Positions 24,621-35,882 of a stretch of 64,000 nucleotides of DNA are shown here, one piece after another (positions within the stretch are counted from its first letter, which is position 1; every line of letters starts with the position of its first letter). Location: positions 8,964,463 to 9,028,462 of the forward strand of contig CM072895.1 in assembly GCA_037013685.1 (NCBI GenBank), given 5' to 3'. The notes under the pieces were generated by a model, which was given only the letters and a program-made list of their open reading frames with translations, was not told where the DNA came from and did not search any database. This stretch comes from Acridotheres tristis (taxonomy: Eukaryota; Chordata; Aves; Passeriformes; Sturnidae). Position numbers and translations under genes: made by a program.

Positions 24621-26430
24621 TCAGAGAGCTGCAAGGTAGTGCCACCACTGCCACATGGGGCTATGTGAAATCCTCTGCCCCTCTGCCCTCACCTTCATCC
24701 TCCTCATCAGATGCCCGGCCTCACCTTCCCAGAGGATGTGTCTCAGTGCCCTCTTATCTCCTGCTCATATCTTCTGTGTAAGACCAAATATTGACACTGT
24801 TCAGGAATGGCCCTTGGCTGTGAGCACATCTCCTAACCTTCAAGATAGCCCTTGACCTCTCCCCCGAGCCTGAAACACACAGAATAAATGCAGGAAGGAG
24901 TCACAGTGATAAAAGCTGGTTTACAGCAGTTGCAGGTATTAGCCCAGCTCATGATGTCTGCTTTGCAACAGCTCCTTTTGGAGAGTCTCAGTGACACTGA
25001 GTGACAGGTATTTGGAGAGTGCTGCAGCATCATCCTCTGCTGAAATGAGCTTTTCTCTAGCCCTGCCAAACCTCCAGTTCATGATGTCCCTCAGATTTAA
25101 TACAAAACAGAGAAAATCCTTCCCTATTTTTCTAAAGCAGGCTTCTAATAGTGTCCAAATCCTGAATTTTACAGTATCCTTAACAATGTGCAGTGGCTAT
25201 GAAGTTTCAGAGTTACACGCTAAGCAACAGAGAATCTGAAAAATAAAAAAGCTAAAACCCAGGGCATCAGAATGACTGAATAAACACCACAGTGGGGAGG
25301 CCAGGATCATCTGTGGGTCATAAGCTTGTACAGCACTTGACACACCAAATCTCCTTCCTAATCAGGGGTTGTCAAGATGCTGTTGTAATAATATTATATA
25401 AAATGCTTTATATATTTAATCTACTAATTAACCATGATAATAACAAGTAACTTTACAGTTGAATGCATTAAACCTCATTATCTGAATCCAATTTTTATGT
25501 GGCTCAGACTTTATCAAGTGCTGGGCTCATTTAACAGCCTTCCCTTCAGCCAGAGCAGTGATCTGGGATTCTTCCCTATTCCTTGGTTATTTATTTCCAC
25601 AAAACACTACGGGTTCTAATAGGAGTCTACTCCACACACACACCTGGCTGAAACCTGCCTGTTTTGAGTGATTGGGCAGAGACTGATAAACCAATGTGGG
25701 CAGAGCAATCACACAACTCCCCATTTCCTTTGGAAACCAGGCTAAAAATAGAGGACAGGCAGTAGAAAACGAGACAGGAAGGCAGGAATGGATCTATCAA
25801 TAGCTCCTGCCCTGCTTCCTGCTCGTTAGTGTCTCTCAGCAGATGTCAGGTAACCTTTAGGAACCCCCTAAAGCAGTGGTCATATATCAGACATTTCTTA
25901 AATTGAGATAGAGGGAATTTGGACCCTATACAATTATGGGCAACCCAGAAGGGGGAAAAAAAAAGGAAGAAAAAGAAAAGAAAAGAAGAAAAAGAAGAAT
26001 AATAAAAATGACAAATATAAGAAAAAATAAGAAAAAAAGACCCTTCTCGGTGCATGAATTGTATGTCACAGAAAGTTTCTAATACATCCCCAGACCAGCT
26101 GTGGACTTTGCACTCCATCTGTAGCTAAATGACCACACTGGACCGAGCTGACTCCCCTTTCCCTTGGTGCTCCCACTGCTCTGACTGCAATCCCCAGCAG
26201 AGCAGCAGAGGAAACATGAGCTTTAGCAGCAGTGCTCCTCCCAGGGGCTGAAACGCTTCAGCTCTAGGTAAGAGTAATCTTCTGCCTGCAAAAACTTGTC
26301 AGCAAGATACTATTGGCGGTGGGTGGGAGAGCACAGCACAGGTTCTAGCCCGGGTGTCAGAGGTGAGGAAAGGATTTTCCATCAGAGCCCTGGACCAGCC
26401 CCCCCTGCAGCGGCAGGACCGGTGATGGTG
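24621..26430. other. unique non-coding DNA with a purine tract
   Basis: Nothing gene-like. A strand-asymmetric A/G-rich tract occupies 25949-26040 and could adopt unusual structure; its complement gives a spurious phenylalanine/leucine-rich frame. Confidence 0.5.
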
Positions 26431-26437
26431 AGTGTTG

Positions 26438-26452
26438 CTCACTAGATGGCGA
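26438..26452 (+). promoter_or_regulatory. CTCF-like motif, first of a tandem pair
   Basis: Reads CTCACTAGATGGCGA, retaining the CACTAG..GGCG core. It lies in locally GC-rich sequence and has the same orientation as the second site about 150 bp downstream. Confidence 0.4.
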
Positions 26453-26587
26453 AGGATGCCTTCCTCCCTGCAGCAGCAAGGAAGGATGGAGAAAAGGGCT
26501 TGGATCGCTGAGGAGACATCTGGAGCCTGCTAAAGCCACCGGAGAAGGAAGGGTGAGTTATTAAGGTTGAGGAGGTGATGCAGTACG

Positions 26588-26602
26588 CGAAGAGATGGCG
26601 CC
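26588..26602 (+). promoter_or_regulatory. CTCF-like motif, second of a tandem pair
   Basis: Reads CGAAGAGATGGCGCC, with every position from the central AG to the 3' end matching the CTCF pattern. The surrounding sequence keeps CpGs. Motif-only evidence. Confidence 0.42.
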
Positions 26603-26605
26603 ACA

Positions 26606-29600
26606 TGTTTGATTTGAAACAAACCTGTAGGCAAGGCCACAGTTACCAAAGCTGAGTGTCACCTCCACAGCACCATTCCTCTGCTGTCCCAGGGGTGTTC
26701 AGGATGGCTCAGCAGGGACAGAAGTGTGATAGAGCCAGATTCAAATCCTTCCACAGAGGCTGTGTTTGTTTGACCTGAAAAAAAACCTCAGGATTTGCCA
26801 GGCTGGGAAACCTGGCTGCTCCAGGTACCTTCAAGTCTCTCAACCACAACCAAGGAAGCACAAGAAAGGATAGTGCCCTGTCTAGCGCATTTGGCTATGA
26901 GTAAACCTGTCACTCTTAAGGAAATAAAACAAAACAAAAACACAAAACAAACATAAATTTAAAATACTCAAGTGAGACAAAGCTGTGAGCCAAGCAGGAC
27001 TGCTTTGAAATTGTTCAACTGCACTAGTGAGTCATAAACCAGCATAGCAGCTATGGCACTGAGTTAGAGGGGAGTAATTTCAGCAACGATTTTGCAGCAA
27101 CTGTATCCCAGGAATGTCTTGCTCTTGCAAATCATCAGTGTTTACAAAGCAAATTCTGCACCCTTTTAGCCAGATTCCCTTACACAGCCTCAGCTATTTG
27201 CAAACAGCTCCTTCTCAATGTTGCTGACAACTTCATCCCAGGTGTGTTCAAATTTGCACCTTCTCTGTCTGCCCAGCCCAGTGTGAACCTGTGGCTGAGG
27301 CTGCAGAAAGGTGTGTGTGCTCACTCTGCCCCAGTGGGAGTGTGGTGGCCATGGCACACAGATGCCAGCTCAAGCATCCAGAATGTCCCTTTACATCTCA
27401 GAGCATCCCCTATTCCTCCCTGTGAGATGCCTTCATGAAAATGAAAGTCCATCTTCATTAACCTCCAGGCAGCAGCACCAGTAACTTCACACCTGAGTTT
27501 ACAAATATGGGATGACACACACACATAGTGATGAGTTGATATATGCCCAGACATGAATATGTAAAGCAGCGAGTAGATTTTTGAACATTGCTCACAGCCC
27601 TTTGGAATAAAATCAGTCCTGAGAGTAATATTTAGCAGCTTTAATTTTTCATTGCTTCCTCCAGCCTCAGATTCGTTATCCCCATGCTATATTTTTTGCA
27701 GAATAATGTAAATGTATTTCTGTTCAGAAAGCCAAGGCTGTTCCTGCCCTGCTCGCCAGGATATGAAAATACCTGGAAGGTGGTACTGACATTTTTCCTG
27801 AAGCTCTCTTCTATTTAACAGAAGCAAAGTCACGTTGCTGAGAGACCCCTTAGTAACAGGAAGCAGTTGTCCAGTTTAAAGAACCAGCTAGAAAGCAAAC
27901 AGCTTTGCCTTCTTTTTAAAGCCCCTCAGGACAATATTTACTTTTCTAAAATATCATTGTGCCACGGCTTTGGGACTTTGCTTGACAAACTTGGGGGTCT
28001 CTGAGCAGTTCAAAGTGGGCTTGACCTATAGCTGAGCATGGAAAACAGGAACTGCATATAAATAACTAAATTACAGAGAGATCAATTCTCAGTCAACTCA
28101 TTAGCAATGCCCGGCGTCTTTAAGTGATAACTCCACTCTCTAAGACCTTTATGTAATTACTTGCACAAGGCACATTTTACCCTTTGGTTCGCAAGTTTCA
28201 TAAATGAAGGTTAAGTTTACTTAACCACCCAGGATTTACCAGCCATGTTAAAGCATAAAATGCATGTGCTGCCAGGTGTCTCTGCAGAAACTGCCTTGTT
28301 GATTCAGAGACTCCAAGGTTAAACGATGGCTCCTGAGTCCAAGTTGGCTTCCCACTGGGGAACAGGAGGATCTGCACTGTAACATTGTACCACAGTTCAG
28401 ACAGGGTTGATTTAACGAGGCTTTGGAGTTAAGATAGCAGTGATTGTGAAAGCCTGAATGAAAATCAGGGGTTTCGCTGTACAGCACACCCATAACAGGA
28501 ATCTTAAGTGTGCCACATACCAGTTTGTTACAGAAAGATAACTACATTTTTCTCTAGACAGATATCTGCTTCTTTCTTTTCATCTTCACTATTTGCACAC
28601 TTGCACATCTGTAGGATCTGGATTTATACAGCCTTCATATCTCTTACTCGTGGTTCCTGCAACTGAATGGTGGGCCAGATTTACAGCTGATGTGAATCAG
28701 CACAGTCCTATTAATATTTTTGGCAAGTCACACTGGCCAAAATTATATTGGGTGGTTTAAAGGTGGTGAGTTTGTACCTCTATGTTTGATTGATTCTTTC
28801 AGGACAGCATTTTGGATGTTCTGGTTCTTCAGCTTTTCCATGCATTCAAGTTTTTCAGGCATCAATGGAGCACCCAATGGCTTAGTAAAGTTGTGTGTGC
28901 ACCAGGAGAAATTGGGTCAGAGAGATGTGAAGCCATTGGCTTGCATAATCCAAGAAACCTGGGAGGCAGCAGCCCATGGCACATGCATTTTCCTTCTTCC
29001 AAACCAAGCTCTTTACCTGACAGCAAAGTTGTCCAGATTCTGCCCCTCAGCCCAGGTGTGCTCCACCAGAACAACTGATGCTGACATCCAAGGAAGGTCC
29101 TCAGGTATGGCCAAGGCTGGATCCACCATTCCATGGAATGCTTCAGCAATCTCTCCCCACTGCTGCCTCTCCTGCACTCCCTCCTTCAGCACAGGGACAA
29201 AACAGGGAGGTGTTTCCTTGTGGGTCACACGGGAACCCAGGCAGGAGCTGAGAACTGGCACTTATGTCACAAAGTGCAGAACAATCTGCTGGCACCTCTC
29301 AAGTCCCATCAGATGACAGGGATGCCTGAGGTCTGCTCACCTGAAGTTTGCTCAGATGTTTGGTCACATTCTTATGCACTTACACACTTATGAGTGTATC
29401 TGATCTTCCACATGGTATTCTGATGAAGTGGGCTGGAAAATTCTGGTCAAAAATCTGGCTCTCAAAGCCATGCCATTACTGCTCCATTACTCAGAGCAAC
29501 CCCCTGGTGTTACCCAGCTATTACCCTCTGATGCCAGGGAAAGTTCATGGAAGCATTCACAAATGTAGCTTGTTACTCCTTTGTACACTGACAAAACGGT

Positions 29601-32600
29601 GACCTCAAGTCAGTCAGCATCACAGCATGAGAAACCTCAGATTTTCTTCTTCTCCAAACCTACAGCAAGTAAAATTCTGTTCAAAATACCACTGCTGTCC
29701 CCTTTTTTTCTTCCTAAAGATAAAAGATCAGTGAAAGAAGCTTCCAATACATTTGTTCTTCCATTGTCATTGTCCACAGGGTTGACTACACGTGGAGGTC
29801 TGCTCCTCAGTGCCCAGACTTATGCCCAAAGATTGATGAATTAGACGTCTGATGGCAAAAATATCCATACTTTGTCCTGTGGAATAGCCATAAATAACCA
29901 GAAATTCCTACAAATAATACAGAAGACTTTCCATGTTGCTGCAGAGGTACCACTAAAAGAGAAAATCTATCCCAGGTTTCAAAGCAAAGACAGGTGCAAA
30001 GCCCACACTGAAACTTCTTAGAATCAAGGAAAAGAAACCAAATAGTGTTTCATTCATATGTAGAAATTGGCTTTGTGAGTTAGACAGGGCTAAGCAGCTC
30101 CCAGGAGCTGACAAGTTTCTCACTAATTTGGGAAGGAATTTTCAGCCAGGATGCAGTTGAACATGGATCAGGACTTGCCCATGGCTGATTTGGTAACACA
30201 AGTTCTGTTCACGTTGCCAGCATGGGGTTGGAGCTACAGGTGTCAGTGCACAGATGAAAATGTCTTGAATCCGTTGTGCCCACATCACTGTTAGACCTGG
30301 ATTCAAATCTGAGTCAGTCCATGCTGCTGAATTTTTTAAGGCAGAATTTGAGCTGAAAACCACTAATGTGAGCTAGTATAAGTATGGAATGGTCTTGGTT
30401 TCATAGAGACCAGTAGGATGGGTTTAATTTCCTTCTTACATATTTAGCAATCTACATCCATTCCTATGAAGGTGATTATAACCATTGATAAAACACCTCA
30501 CTCACATCTGAATAGAAATGTACCATCTCTCTACCACTGATCAGCCACAATGGAAACTTGAAGAACAGTGGGTTGAACTTCCAGCACAGATAATGGTGGC
30601 AGGTTAGAACTTCCACCCCCTACAGTTCTGGGTGCTTCTCTGCCTCCTGATCTTCTTGAGGGACTGTTGGTGCAGCTGTCATGGTCTGGAGGGAGGTACA
30701 AGGCACTGTGTGCAAGAGGAGGCAGCATCTTTCATTAGAACACACTGGGTTGGAAAAAGTAGGTTAAGCTTTAAAGCACATGAGCCTTTCTTCAGCTTTT
30801 GCCTAACTAAATCCCTCTGCCCATTGCAAATCTGAGTGTGATTTTAAAGGCAGGATAGAAGTGGTGGAAAGATTTTGTAAAGGGCTCAGCACAATAGGCT
30901 ATAGATTGCAATAACTAACCATTAGTCTTGGAATAAAATAGCTCAGCCTCTGATTTGACATTTTAGCAGCTAAGAGCTCTGGCTAACAGATCCTACTCTG
31001 AATTACTCTCAAAACCTTATCAAAAGGAAATGGAGCCTTTTGAAATTGCTGGCATCTCTGGAAGACTGGTTTATCAATTTTCCCCTGGTTCAAGCAGAAA
31101 ACCTCTGTTTTCGTCTGCTCTTTAACCTCTTATTTAAAATGTCATTTTACTTTGAACTGTCAAAAGAGGTAGCGAGGGAAGCAGCAAGCTCACCATCAGG
31201 AGGAGGTGAAAGCTGAAACTTTACCCGTCCTTAGTGAGTTTATCCACATATCAATGGCATGCTCTACCAAAGTGTTTATTTTTATGACTAGAGCATATCC
31301 CTTAACCTCAGGGATCCGAACATTTCCCTGGAATCTACAGACGTTTCATATAATTTATTTCCCAGCGGCCCTTCCCCACACATGCATACACAAACACACA
31401 CGCTTCTCTCCACATTCTCTTGATCACACTGCTGTACACAAGCAGACAGCAGCTGAGCACAAGCACACAGGCATCCCCATCCATGCCACCATCCCTATCT
31501 ATAGCCCTCTGCAGGAAATACAAATGCACACATTCCTGCATTTGGAAGTATGTATTTATAAGACATAGATGAACATTAATGCCTATGTTTTGTGTGTGTA
31601 TCTATTTATACAAGGTACACGTGAAAATGCACATATGTGGAAAACCAGGACTGCAAAGGGCACTAACACGTGCCACTGATTCCCATGGCTTCTTAGGACC
31701 TTGCTGTGTGGTTTCTACAGCCTAGAGAATGCATTTGGGTGGGATCCAAAGAACTTCCGTTAGCCAAACATTTGGATTTCGCTTACCTCTGTCTTTGTAT
31801 CTATTTTAAGGGGGAAGTTCCTGCCTGGAGCTAATAACCACAATTATGGAGCAAATTCCTCCTCAGAAGCCCTACAACAATTAGGATTCTGTGAAGCCAC
31901 TGCAGCTTTGCTCTGTTACAGCTCTGTCCCCTTGCCATATTGACTCAGGCTGTAATGAGATGTTACCAAGCACTGAGGTTGCATTCAAGCTCTCATATAA
32001 GCAGCCAGCTGAGGATTGGACTCCTTTATCAGTTTGTGCTGCTTACTGTGGGCCAAGGTCTTCAGCTGGTGTAAATCAGCCCAGCTCCACCGAGGCCATG
32101 AAAAATGAGGTGCATAAGTTAAGCATCTGTCTCAATGGCTGATGTTTATCTGTGCTCCCATGGCCTCAATTGCACTTAAGATGAACATAAACCCATGAAA
32201 ACAGTTTAATGGGACATGGGCTTTCTGCTGATCATCTGCATGCAACTGAATTTTACTCCATTTGATTGCTAGATCGAGTTCAACAGATATGCATGTTACA
32301 AATAATTTGTCATGCTCTGAGGCGCGTTCCACCCCAGGCCACAAAATGTTCACAGTAATTGAAATATACAGCCAAATTCCAAGCTAGCATAAATCTCTGC
32401 TGATGTCAAGCCATATGGAAATCCATATGATTTGAGGGCTGTAAAAAAACCTAACAGCCAACCATGACTTCTAGTGAGAGACTCACGCAGCTCAATCTGA
32501 TTATTCTATCACAAAGAAGATTAAGAGGTGGCTTCACTGGGATGTCCAAGTACAGATGGAAAAAGGAAATACCCAGTATGGAATGGTTCTTTATTCCAGC

Positions 32601-34710
32601 TGAGAAATGCCACACAAGATTCATTGCTTGAAAATAAATGCCAGACAAATTTGAATGCATGATAAAGCATAGATTTTTTTAAACATGGAATCATTGATCA
32701 AAGGATGAAGTGGACTCTACCATTAAAAGTCTTCACACAAAGGTCAGATGCTTTTCTCCACAAAATTCTTTTTTCTAGGATATCTTGGCAGGTTCAATAC
32801 AGCAGTAACAACATCAGCTGTTGAACTTAATGTTTTCTAAGAGGCTGTGACTCTTTATAAAGAAGCCAGAGAATTAAGGTTGAGAAAAGCCACTGTGCTA
32901 TCAATAGGACTAAATTTACTACAGATTGATTTATCTTCCACTTGAAAATGCTTATGGCATTGCTAAACGAAAAATCAGAGCAGAAAGCACTGAACTTAAT
33001 AAAACACAGAGCTGAAGGACAGTCTAATGATCCCTTCTCTTCACAATTATTTATTTACTTCAAAGCCCAGTCAGTTATCCTTAAATCAGAACATTTTTAA
33101 AGCTGTGAAATTAAATTCTTCCAGTTATAACAGAGAAAAAAAAAGATGGGCCCACTCAAACATGAAAGAAGAAATATTATTGATCACTGAGAAAGAAATA
33201 CGTATCTTGCTAAATTTGCATTCTTCGGCAGCAAAATCAATGTTTTTAAAGGATCCCAACTGCCAAGTGCTGTGGTTGCTCCAAGTTTCAGCATTTAGCC
33301 TAAGAAAGGCCAAGATGCCAAGTTGATTTTTTAAAAAGGTTTAAAAAAAAGTCTTTGCACCATCTGTTCTCTAGCAGTGGTGCATTCCCCAGGCTGAGAT
33401 GTCATCAGCTTCTCATTATCATTCTTAACGATTCTTCGAAGTCAATCAAAATCAGAGACAGAAGAAAAAAATTGGGGTGTTTGTGCTGTGCTTGCACACT
33501 ACAATGTGCCCAAAGTACATACAGTTTTTTGGTTATTTCCATCCATGGCTCTTTGGCAGCAGAGCTTGGAGTCAGAACTCTAGCTTGTCAAATAGATGAT
33601 GATTATGTATTATATATAATCACAATGAAAAGGAGATTTGAGATGAAAATCTAAAATTGGGATGGGATGGGAGTGAAACCAACTCATTCCAGGCAGCTTT
33701 CTAATTTCAGTCATTGGTTCAAATCCCTCCCAGAAGCCACAAGGCAATGCAGGATCCCTAAATTTCTTGGAAACTGGTCCCATGCTGTCACTAAAATGAG
33801 TGGGACACTTTGCTGTGCCTCTGCTGGAAGCCTGGGAGGGATTTAACCAGGGACATCCCAGATTGGGGTGCACACACCCACTTTGCAGTAGGTTACAAGG
33901 GGCTAATTAGTCCAAAGAAGAACCAGGGGCTGCCAGGGCCAGGAGGGCACATTTGCCAAGTGGCAATGCCTATGGAGGAAGAAAAGGTTGAGGAAATCCA
34001 TGCTCCAAGATGTAGAAATAAAAGTAATTTCCCTGAGAAAAAGCAGAAAAGCCCAGAAGTCCAGATCTCTCAGACACATTCTTGGCTTCCCCAGGCCTCT
34101 GCACAGCTCCCAGCTGGGTGAGTAACTGCTGATTTATCCAGCCACAGTGGGATTTAGGAAATAAACCAGCAGAGACATGGATTAAACTGCCAGTGCAGAG
34201 GAGCAGGGTATTTTCCTGGGATTAGTAATCGCTTAAGGGATCAGCCAGTGGCACTTCCATGTCAGATAAAACTCGGGAGCAATGCTGCTAGGGCTGGAGG
34301 AAGGCAGGAGCCAAATCCCAACCAGGGGAAGTGCCAATACCCTAGAGAAAAGCCCTGTCCCTGAGGACATTTTTGTGATCTGCACTGGTCCCTAGCAGTG
34401 ATTAATGGTGTTGGGTAGAGCCATGACATGGGAACTGTTTCTGGTGTCCAATTCAGACTCCACCCCAATCTGATGTACCCTCTCTGACCAAGTAAGTCAA
34501 GACCAAGAGCAACAGAATGATGTCAGGTCTCTGCTTTTCCACAGGCTCCCTAACCTTCAATGTAGTAGCTGATGGTTAAGTGGTTAAAGCAAAGATTTGG
34601 GCTCAGATGAGGCTATATCATGCTGGAATATTAATGATGTCATTGTAAAATGGCCACTACATCATCTTGACTTCATAGAGGTTCCCCACCCTCATGGAGC
34701 AAAACCTTGA
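26606..34710. other. unique non-coding DNA
   Basis: Eight kilobases without a supported exon. Contents include an A-rich tract at 26925-26965, a CA-rich patch at 31376-31465, and weak MIR-like strings (for example 26729-26790 and 30290-30330) too diverged to call. The 198-codon frame at 28720-29316 has no domain. Confidence 0.45.
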
Positions 34711-35882
34711 GCTAACCCTAACCCTAACCCTAACCCTAACCCTAACCCTAACCCTAACCCTAACCCTAACCCTAACCCTAACCCTAACCCTAACCCTAAC
34801 CCTAACCCTAACCCAAACCCTTACTCCTAACCCAATCAATAACTCCTAGATTCTAACTCTAACCGTGACTCCTAACTCATGACATTAACTCGCAACTCAT
34901 AACCCACACGCTAAGTCCTAACTCTAACCCTAACCCTAAATCAAACACTAACCCTAACGCTATCCCTCACCCTAACCCTAACCCTAACTCCTAACCCCTA
35001 ACACTAACTCCTAGATTCCAACTATAACCATAACTCCTGACTCATGACCCTAACTCCCAACTCCTAACCTACATTGTATCTCCTAACTCTAAACCTACGC
35101 CAACCCCAAACACTAACCCTAAATTTAACCCTAACCCTAACCCAAACACTAACCCGAACTCCTAACCCAAACCCTAACTCCTAGATTCTAACTCTAACCA
35201 TAACTCCTAACTCATTGCCCTAAATCCCAACTCATAACCCACATCCTAACTCCTAACTCAAACACTAACCCTAACCCAAACATTAACCTGAACCCTAACC
35301 CTAACCCTAACCCTAACCCTAACCATAACTCCTAACTCATGACCCTAACTCCCAACTCCTAACCCACACCCTAACTGCTAACTCTAAACCTACACCAAAC
35401 ACAAACACTAATCCTAACCCTAACCCTAACCCAAACACTAACCCTAACTCCTAACCCAAACCCTAACTCCTAGATTCTAACTCTAACCATAACTCCTAAC
35501 TCATGACCCTAACTCCCAACTCATAACCCACATCCTAACTCCTAACACTAACCCTAACCCAAACACTAACCCTAAACCTAACCTTAACCCTAACCCTAAT
35601 CCTAACCCTAACCCTAACCCTAACCCTAACCCTAACATTAACCCTAACCCTAACATTAACCCTAACCCTAACCCTAACCCTAACCTTAACCTTATCCCTA
35701 ACCTTAACCCTAACTCTAACCCTAACCCTAACCTTAACCTTATCCCTAACCTTAACCCTAACTCTAACCCTAACCCTAACCTTAACCCTAACCCTAACAT
35801 TAACCCTAACCCTAACCTTAACCCTAACCTTAACCCTAACCCTAACATTAACCCTAACCCGAACCTTAACCCTAACCCTAAC
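34711..35882. repeat. interstitial telomeric repeat array (CCCTAA on +)
   Basis: About 1.17 kb derived from the vertebrate telomere hexamer, C-rich on the plus strand. It has three zones. 34714-34812 is a run of pure CCCTAA. 34813-35540 is degenerate, with a higher-order pattern marked by AACTCCTAGATTC at 34841, 35006, 35176 and 35465. 35541-35882 returns to hexamer periodicity with CTTAA, CATTAA and TATCCC variants and a nested 48-bp repeat. Both edges pass abruptly into non-repetitive DNA. The minus-strand (RV)n and (LG)n reading frames are products of the hexamer, not genes. It may be a captured telomere, a repaired break, or an assembly junction. Confidence 0.97.

Noticed and set aside
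26729..26790. Possible MIR (GATTCAAATCC followed by TTTGACCT and CCTCAGG)
   Set aside because: Blocks are in the right order but short and interrupted by an A run; evidence too thin.
30290..30330. MIR-like string (GGATTCAAATCTGAGTCAGTCC region)
   Set aside because: Only one short block resembles the reverse MIR; the rest of the core is missing, so not called as a feature.
33712..33735. GGTTCAAATCC box-B-like string suggesting a tRNA gene or SINE
   Set aside because: No box A at the right distance, no cloverleaf arms and no A-rich tail could be found.
34657..34839. 60-codon minus-strand frame of arginine-valine repeats
   Set aside because: Same cause: hexamer translation running into the left flank.
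35501..35848. 115-codon minus-strand frame of leucine-glycine repeats
   Set aside because: Direct translation of the telomeric hexamer; absence of stops is automatic. Kept only as part of the TERRA-type observation, not as a gene.
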